Positions 58,671-64,000 of a stretch of 64,000 bases of DNA are shown piece after piece; within the stretch, counting starts at the first letter, position 1; every line of letters begins with the position of its first letter. The notes beneath the pieces were generated by a model. That model ran no database searches, was not told where the DNA came from, and was given only the letters and a program-made list of their open reading frames with translations. A program made the translations under genes and the position numbers. Source of the stretch: Iris pallida (taxonomy: Eukaryota > Streptophyta > Magnoliopsida > Asparagales > Iridaceae); the NCBI GenBank assembly GCA_029216955.1, contig JANAVB010015600.1, positions 30,556,374 through 30,620,373 of the forward strand, written 5' to 3'.

Positions 58671-60137
58671 TACTAATTGCTTCAACTTGTAACGGCCTTT
58701 TGCTTTTCGGATCTGTATCTTGAATCGGCCTGTTGAAGAAGTCGATACACTCCAACTTGTTAGAAAAGACTTATTCTATTGAAGAAGAGGATGCAATCCA
58801 ACCAGTTAGAAGAGCAGATATATTTTCTTTCATGGAACCTGCACAAAGGAATCCACTAACGTGGAAGATCCTCAATGAAAACTCCTTCGACAATAAAATT
58901 AGAAATATACCGATTGACTAAAATCTAATAATCTAGAGTGCATAACTCGACTTGTGTGCCATTTAAGCACTATTATAGGCATACGAGAATAATATACTTG
59001 TAATTATGTTGAGTCTAATTATCCGTTTTGTTACTTTGGGCTTTAGATTGAGGGTTTAGACCAGGGTGCCTTCTTTTAGAGAGTTATGTAATCATTATTA
59101 TTTTGACAACCAGAGTTATGTAATTATGAATTGTTGATTCTATGACGTTATCTTGTTGTCATATAAATGGATTATTTTTAGAAATTTATATTCAATAGAT
59201 GTCTCCCATGCTATTTGGCTTCTCAAGGTTAAGTCGATAGTATGCTTTCAGGGTATCCAATTTTCTTCGTTTATTGAAAAAGGTCGTTTGTTTTATCAAC
59301 ATTTTCGGCCATTCCTAAAATTATTGCATTTGATGCTTTTTTGTTGTTGAAGATATCTTTACAAAAATATTCTACTCTAATGGCTTGGGCAACAGTGATT
59401 ACGTCATCATGGTGTCATCTTTACTTGGTTACATTGCGATTATGATTACATTACAGTGTATGTATCAAACGAGGCCTAATTGCTTCAACTTGAAACGACC
59501 TTTTGCTTTTCGGATCTGTATATTGAGTTGGCCTGTTGAAGAAGTCCATACACAAGAAGTCGATACACTCCAACTAGTTAGAAAAGACGTACTCTATTGA
59601 AGAAGAGGATGCAATCCAACCAGTTAGAAAAGTCGATATATTTTCTCTCATGTAACCCGCACAAAGTAATCCATTGCACAAAGGAATCCACTAACGTGGA
59701 AGATCCTCAATGAAAATCCCTTCGACAATAAAATTAGAAATATACCTATTGACTAAAATCTAATAATCTAAAGCTTTGAGTGCATAACTCGACTTGTGTG
59801 CCATTTAAGCACTATTATAGGCATAAAAGAATAATATACTTGTAATTATGTTGAGTCTAATTATCTGTTTTGTCACTTTGGGCTTTAGGATTGAGGGTTT
59901 AGCCTAGGGTGCTTCACTTCTTTTAGAGAGTTATGTAATCATTATTATTTTGACAACCAGAGTTATGTAATTATGAATTGCTGATTCTATGACGTTATCT
60001 TGTTGTCATATAAATGGGTTATTTTTAGAAATTTATATTCAATAGATGTCTCCCATGCTATTTGGCTTCTCAAGGTTAAGTCGATAGTGTGCTTTCAGGG
60101 TATCCAATTTTCTTCGTTTATTGAAAAGGGTCGTTTG
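58671..60137. repeat. Imperfect tandem duplication, ~620-665 bp units
   Basis: Copy 1 at 58671-59290 and copy 2 at 59474-60137 share CTTTTGCTTTTCGGATCTGT, GAAGAAGAGGATGCAATCCA, TGCATAACTCGACTTGTGTG and GGGTATCCAATTTTCTTCGT in the same order, separated by ~180 bp of unique sequence. No protein family recognised. Copia-3 is inserted at the end of copy 2. Confidence 0.85.
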
Positions 60138-60323
60138 TGTTGTAAATATGGATGTCCCATGACTCTTAGTCATCCATAACTTATGTAACTCATGTCCTTT
60201 GATTTCATAACTCATGGCCTTTGGCAATCTATTGTAAGCCTATATAAAGGCCATATTGGATGAATGAAAATACACACAACTTTCTTCTCCATTTTCTCTT
60301 GTTGCTCTCTCTAGTTTATAACA
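60138..60323 (+). repeat. Copia-3 5' LTR (186 bp)
   Basis: TGTTGTAAATATGGATGTCC to AGTTTATAACA, matching the Copia-2 LTRs in reverse orientation. Not a solo LTR: flanks GTTTG and TATAC differ and coding sequence follows. Confidence 0.9.
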
Positions 60324-61266
60324 TATACATTTGTTTATACAATTGTTGTCCATCTCTCACTTCATCTAATTTGTTGTATAATATGTAGCTTTCATGTTTG
60401 AGATCATTTTTTTATTATGCTTAATAGTAAACATCCTCTAATTCTCAAATTGTTTCTTAAAATTTAATATATATTAATATTTATTTTACTTATTAACTTT
60501 TGAAATGAATAATTTTTTTTTTACTTCATTCAATATAATTGTGATTATGTTATTTATAAACCTATGAACGAAATGATTGTTGTACATTGGTCATATATTT
60601 TCTATTTTGAATGTCTTGATCATAATATAAAGAAACAATCTATTTCGATTTCTCAAAAAAAAAAAAAAAAAACCAGATCAATTTCCTTCATCATTCTATA
60701 ACCAAAGCCGTGTGATGACATCAAGGCACGTATGTGGCCCATAGTCTAGCCCACACCAACAGATGTCTATATATAAATCAGGTCTTATTAGCATATGTTG
60801 TCATGCACATTTTAGATAGTAATTGGCTTCCAAATTTTTTTTAGAATGGTGCATAGCAAAATAAATGTTTGTTTCTCATATTTTGATTATATTATTCAAG
60901 TGCGTAAATAAAAAGAAAAAAAAAGTCCACATTATCTTTGCGTTTTCATTATGGTGCAGATTTGCATTTCTATTTTGTTGGTTATTTTCAAGAATAATGT
61001 TGCATAACTTATCTTCTTCTCAATAAGAAATAATATTTTTCTTATCATCAAGAAATTATTATTTTGGCGATATTTTTGATAATTTTTAGATGAACCTGAA
61101 GTTTCATGAAGAAAATTTGAAAGAAAATGTTCAGCTCGAAATGTAGATTGAATATAAGGCTTGAAGTCAAAATAGAATATGTTACGCTTGAAGCCTAATT
61201 GATAGAACTCAAACTTGTAGATTTGAGCATATGTATTATATTCTGAATAAATATTTTTTTCAGACA
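60324..61266 (+). other. Copia-3 leader, mostly unrelated to Copia-2 leader
   Basis: After the LTR the sequence is TATACATTTGTTTATACAAT, with no match to the PBS region seen in Copia-2 (minus strand CGTTATCAGCACG). Only the last ~190 bp before gag match. Includes a poly-A run at 60655-60673. Confidence 0.7.
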
Positions 61267-62380
61267 ATGGCAAACATCACCAAGCTTGAGTTCGCTGCTC
61301 TTGATATTTCCGGAAGAAATTATCTAACTTTGGTTCTTGAGGCAGAAATTCATTTGAGTACAAAGAACTTTGCACATGCAATCAAAGAAAAAAATGAGGC
61401 AAGCGAACAAGACAAAGCAAAAGCAATGATTTTCATTCGACATCACCTCCATGAAGGGCTGAAATCCGAATACCTTGGAGTGAAAGACCCAGCCGTTCTA
61501 TGGAAAAACTTAGAGAAAGTTATGATCACCAAAAGAGTGTGATACTCCCAAAAGTCCGCTATGATTGGATGCACCTGAGGTTGCAAGACTTCAAATCGGT
61601 AAACGAATATAACTCTGCAATGTTCAAAATTGTGTCTAAAATGAGATTATGCGGAGATAATGTTACTGAAGAAGACATGTTAGAAAAGACATTCACTACT
61701 TTCCATGCCACGAACATGCTCCTGCAGCAGCAGTATCGTGAAAAGGGGTTTAAAAAATATTCTCAATTGATCTCATGTCTTCTTGTTGCCGAACAAAATA
61801 ATGAGCTCCTAATGAGAAACCACAACTCCCACCCTACTGGATCACAACCATTCCCTGAAGCAAATGCAAATAACTACGGACAAGGACGTGGTCGCGGTCA
61901 TAGTCATGGTAAAATATTCAAAACCATGGTGGTCCTAACCATCAACCCTTCAACAAGAAGGTTGGGCCATACCACTTGAAGTGGAACAAAAATGGCAGAA
62001 AATAAGATAAATAAAAGGGTGCAAAAGTTGATTCTTCGAAGAATTATGAAGAAGCTTGCTACAGATGTGGAGCAAAAGGGCATTGGTCTCGTACCTGTCG
62101 TACACCAAAGCACCTAATTGACCTTTACCAAACATCTATCAAGAGTAAAAGAAAAGAGAAAGAGAGCAACTTTGCAAATTTCAGCAACATTCTTGAAGAT
62201 GAAAATGATCCAATAGAATTCACTCATTTGGATGTTGAAGATTACTTAAATGAGCCAAGTGGAGGAATTAAGTTTTCGGGTGATGATGCTAATGATGGCA
62301 ATGAAAATATCAAAATGATTAAGTTGAATTTGAGATCATTTGAACTTTTTCAGTTTAGTTCTAGTTTTATGTTTGTTTTA
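61267..62380 (+). pseudogene. Copia-3 gag, frameshifted
   Basis: Begins MANITKLEFAALDISGRNYL at 61267. This frame runs to 61542; the body continues in the 61500-61979 frame with MHLRLQDFKSVNEYNSAMFK and MLLQQQYREKGFKKYSQLI and the Arg/Gly-rich tail. A third frame from about 62035 holds the zinc knuckle CYRCGAKGHWSRTC and an acidic C-terminus to about 62380. The first break is at the position of the break in Copia-2. The second, near 61910, lies where the tail runs out of frame into the knuckle region. Confidence 0.88.
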
Positions 62381-62442
62381 TAATGTTTCTAAGTATCCAT
62401 TGTTATGCATGTTTTAACCTTTGATTTTTATCAATAAATAAA

Positions 62443-62784
62443 ATGTTTCTTACTCAATTTATTTGTGTTTATAGAAATATGGAAAATAATGATGATGTGA
62501 ACAACTCCAATGGTGGAGATATATGTTTGGTTGACAGTGGATCAACACACACTATTCTTCGAGATCGAAAATATTTTTCGAACTTAAAATTGGCACAAGC
62601 AAATATTAGTACAATTTCTGGTACTACAAAATTAATTGAGGGCTCTGGAAGAGCAAATATTATATTACCGGGTGGAACAAATATTTTTTGTAAAAGATGC
62701 TTTGTATTCAAGCAAGTCAAAAAAAAATTTGTTAAGTTTCAAAGACATACGTCTCAATGGTTTCCATATCGAGACTATGAATGA
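62443..62784 (+). pseudogene. Copia-3 protease segment
   Basis: Contains the aspartic protease active site CLVDSGSTHTILRD followed by FSNLKLAQANISTISGTTK and RANIILPGGTNIF. The frame is lost at the run of A residues near 62720 (GTCAAAAAAAAATTTG), after which integrase continues in another phase. It shows the state of the gene before the solo-LTR insertion seen in Copia-2. Confidence 0.85.
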
Positions 62785-64000
62785 GGAGAATATGGAATAT
62801 CTATGCATTACATCCAATGTTTCATGCCAGAAGCATGTGAAAGAAAAACTCACAGTTTTCTCATCAAGATTGTATCATGCAAAAATAAGTGCCATAGAAT
62901 CTAACATTGCGATGAACCAGAAGTTCAATGATCCAAAACTTTTTATGCTTTGGCATGATCGGCTTGGCTACCCTGGATCTAGTATGATGCATCGAATAGT
63001 TAGAAACTCACGAGGACATCCTTTAAAGAACCAGAAGATTCTTTTACCTCGTGATTATGTGTGTGCTGCATGCTCACAAAGAAAATTAATTATAAGACCA
63101 TCTCTGATGAAAGTTAATCTTGAGTCACCTATGTTCTTACAAAGAATACAAGGAGATATTTGTGGACCTATTGACCCACCTTGTGGTCCATTTCGTTACT
63201 TTATGGTCTTGATAGATGCATCATCTAGATGGTCACATGTATGTTTATTGTCAACAAGGACGGTTGCTTTTGCCAAACTTTTTGCTCAGATTATAAAGTT
63301 AAGGGCTCAATTCCCTGATTATTCTATTAAGACAATTCGTCTTGATAATGTCGGTGAATATACATCTCAAGCATTTAATGACTATTGCATGTCAATTGGG
63401 ATTAACGTTGAACATTCAGTTGCACATGTCCATACTCAAAATGGACTTGTAGAGTCTTTTATTAAAAGATTACAATTGATTGCTAGACCTTTACTTTTAA
63501 GGTCAAGTTTATCCACTTCTGTTTGGGGACATGCAATACTACATGCAGCTGCATTGGTTCGTATTCGACCAAGTTCATTTAACCATCATTCACCATTGGA
63601 AATTGTTTTTGGCCAGCAGCCTGATATCTCTCACTTAAAATTTTTTGGTTGTGCAGTTTATGTTCCCATTTCTCCACCTAAAAGAACAAAGATGGGCCCA
63701 CAAAGGCATCTTGGAATTTACGTTGGTTTTGACTCATCATCTATAATAAAATACATTGAGCCCCTGACAGGCGATTTATTTAAGGCAAGGTTTGCTGATT
63801 GCCATTTTGATGAGTCAGTTTTCCCGCCGTTAGGGGAAGATAAAATGTCACTTCCTGTAGAACAGCGTGAAATTACATGGAATGTATCATCTTTTATTGA
63901 TCCACGCACAAGTAGATGTGAGCAAGAAGTGAAAAGGATTATCCATTTGCAAAATATTGCAAATCAATTGCCAGATGTATTCACTGATATTAAGAAAGTG
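62777..64000 (+). pseudogene. Copia-3 integrase, open to window end
   Basis: Open from the ATG at 62777 to base 64000 with no stop. The GAG-pre-integrase/HHCC finger has H60, C96 and C99, but the second His is Tyr (Y65, DRLGYPG instead of GRLGHPG in Copia-2). Catalytic residues are D127 (GDICGPIDPP), D190 (IRLDNVGEY) and E226 (NGLVESFIKR). The C-terminal region (PQRHLGIYVGFDSSSIIKYI) continues into the linker before RT. The catalytic triad is whole, while the finger change suggests reduced or lost function. It is 5'-fused to protease only through a frameshift. Confidence 0.88.

Larger units (their letters stand above)
60138..64000 (+). mobile_element. Copia-3: Ty1/copia element of the Copia-2 family, 3' part outside window
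   Basis: 5' LTR at 60138-60323, gag from 61267, protease at ~62485 and integrase to the window end. Sequence is closely similar to Copia-2 from gag onward. RT, RNase H and the 3' LTR lie beyond base 64000. The left flank is GTTTG. Confidence 0.92.

Noticed and set aside
58733..58921. 62-codon frame in the tandem duplication
   Set aside because: Copy 2 does not keep the frame and no family is recognised.
60138..60323. Solo LTR
   Set aside because: Flanks GTTTG and TATAC do not match and the matching gag-pol follows downstream, so it is the 5' LTR of Copia-3.

Overview
The window is nuclear DNA of a flowering plant. It carries an intron-containing NPR1-family immune gene, plant-type Ty1/copia and Ty3/gypsy (chromovirus) LTR retrotransposons, MITEs and long AT microsatellites. 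The very GC-rich first exon of the NPR gene against AT-rich introns suggests a monocot, but the species cannot be fixed from sequence alone. There are no rRNA, tRNA, CRISPR or prokaryotic features.

Layout. 1-4152: left-truncated Ty1/copia element on the minus strand (Copia-1). 4153-4661: AT-rich spacer. 4667-44534: one Ty1/copia element on the minus strand (Copia-2), swollen from about 8-9 kb to 40 kb by nested insertions. These are a solo gypsy LTR (8533-11561), a full-length Tekay/Del-like chromovirus (element A, 13869-24748), and a 19.5 kb non-autonomous element (element B, 24950-44420). Element B has LTRs of about 4.4 kb and a gag-knuckle ORF only, and its 5' LTR contains another non-autonomous element (element C, 26396-33908) with LTRs of about 3.4 kb around 586 bp of non-coding DNA. 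Copia-2 itself sits inside the left inverted repeat of a small MITE. Target-site duplications (TSDs) at nearly every level make the insertion order readable.

45561-57458: the only clear host gene, a four-exon NPR3/NPR4-type salicylic-acid receptor/co-repressor gene. It has a BTB domain, C2HC finger, ankyrin repeats and an NPR1-like C-terminus with a VDLNETP repressor motif. The reading frame is intact across all exons. Its introns hold a duplicated segment split by a Mutator-like MITE, a Harbinger/Tourist-like MITE, and a roughly triplicated intronic unit. The middle copy of that unit carries a hAT-type element, which in turn contains a 1.86 kb gag-only LTR element (52340-54201).

57459-64000: 3' flank, a large foldback, an imperfect tandem duplication (58671-60137), and a third copia element (Copia-3, plus strand, same family as Copia-2) that runs off the window.

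Most interesting: elements A, B and C have different LTRs but share an identical 19-base block just after the 5' LTR and a similar polypurine end. B keeps only a double zinc-knuckle gag remnant and C keeps nothing. This looks like an autonomous element with two classes of large-LTR parasites. The 461-bp-LTR element in the NPR intron is a fourth, unrelated gag-only element.
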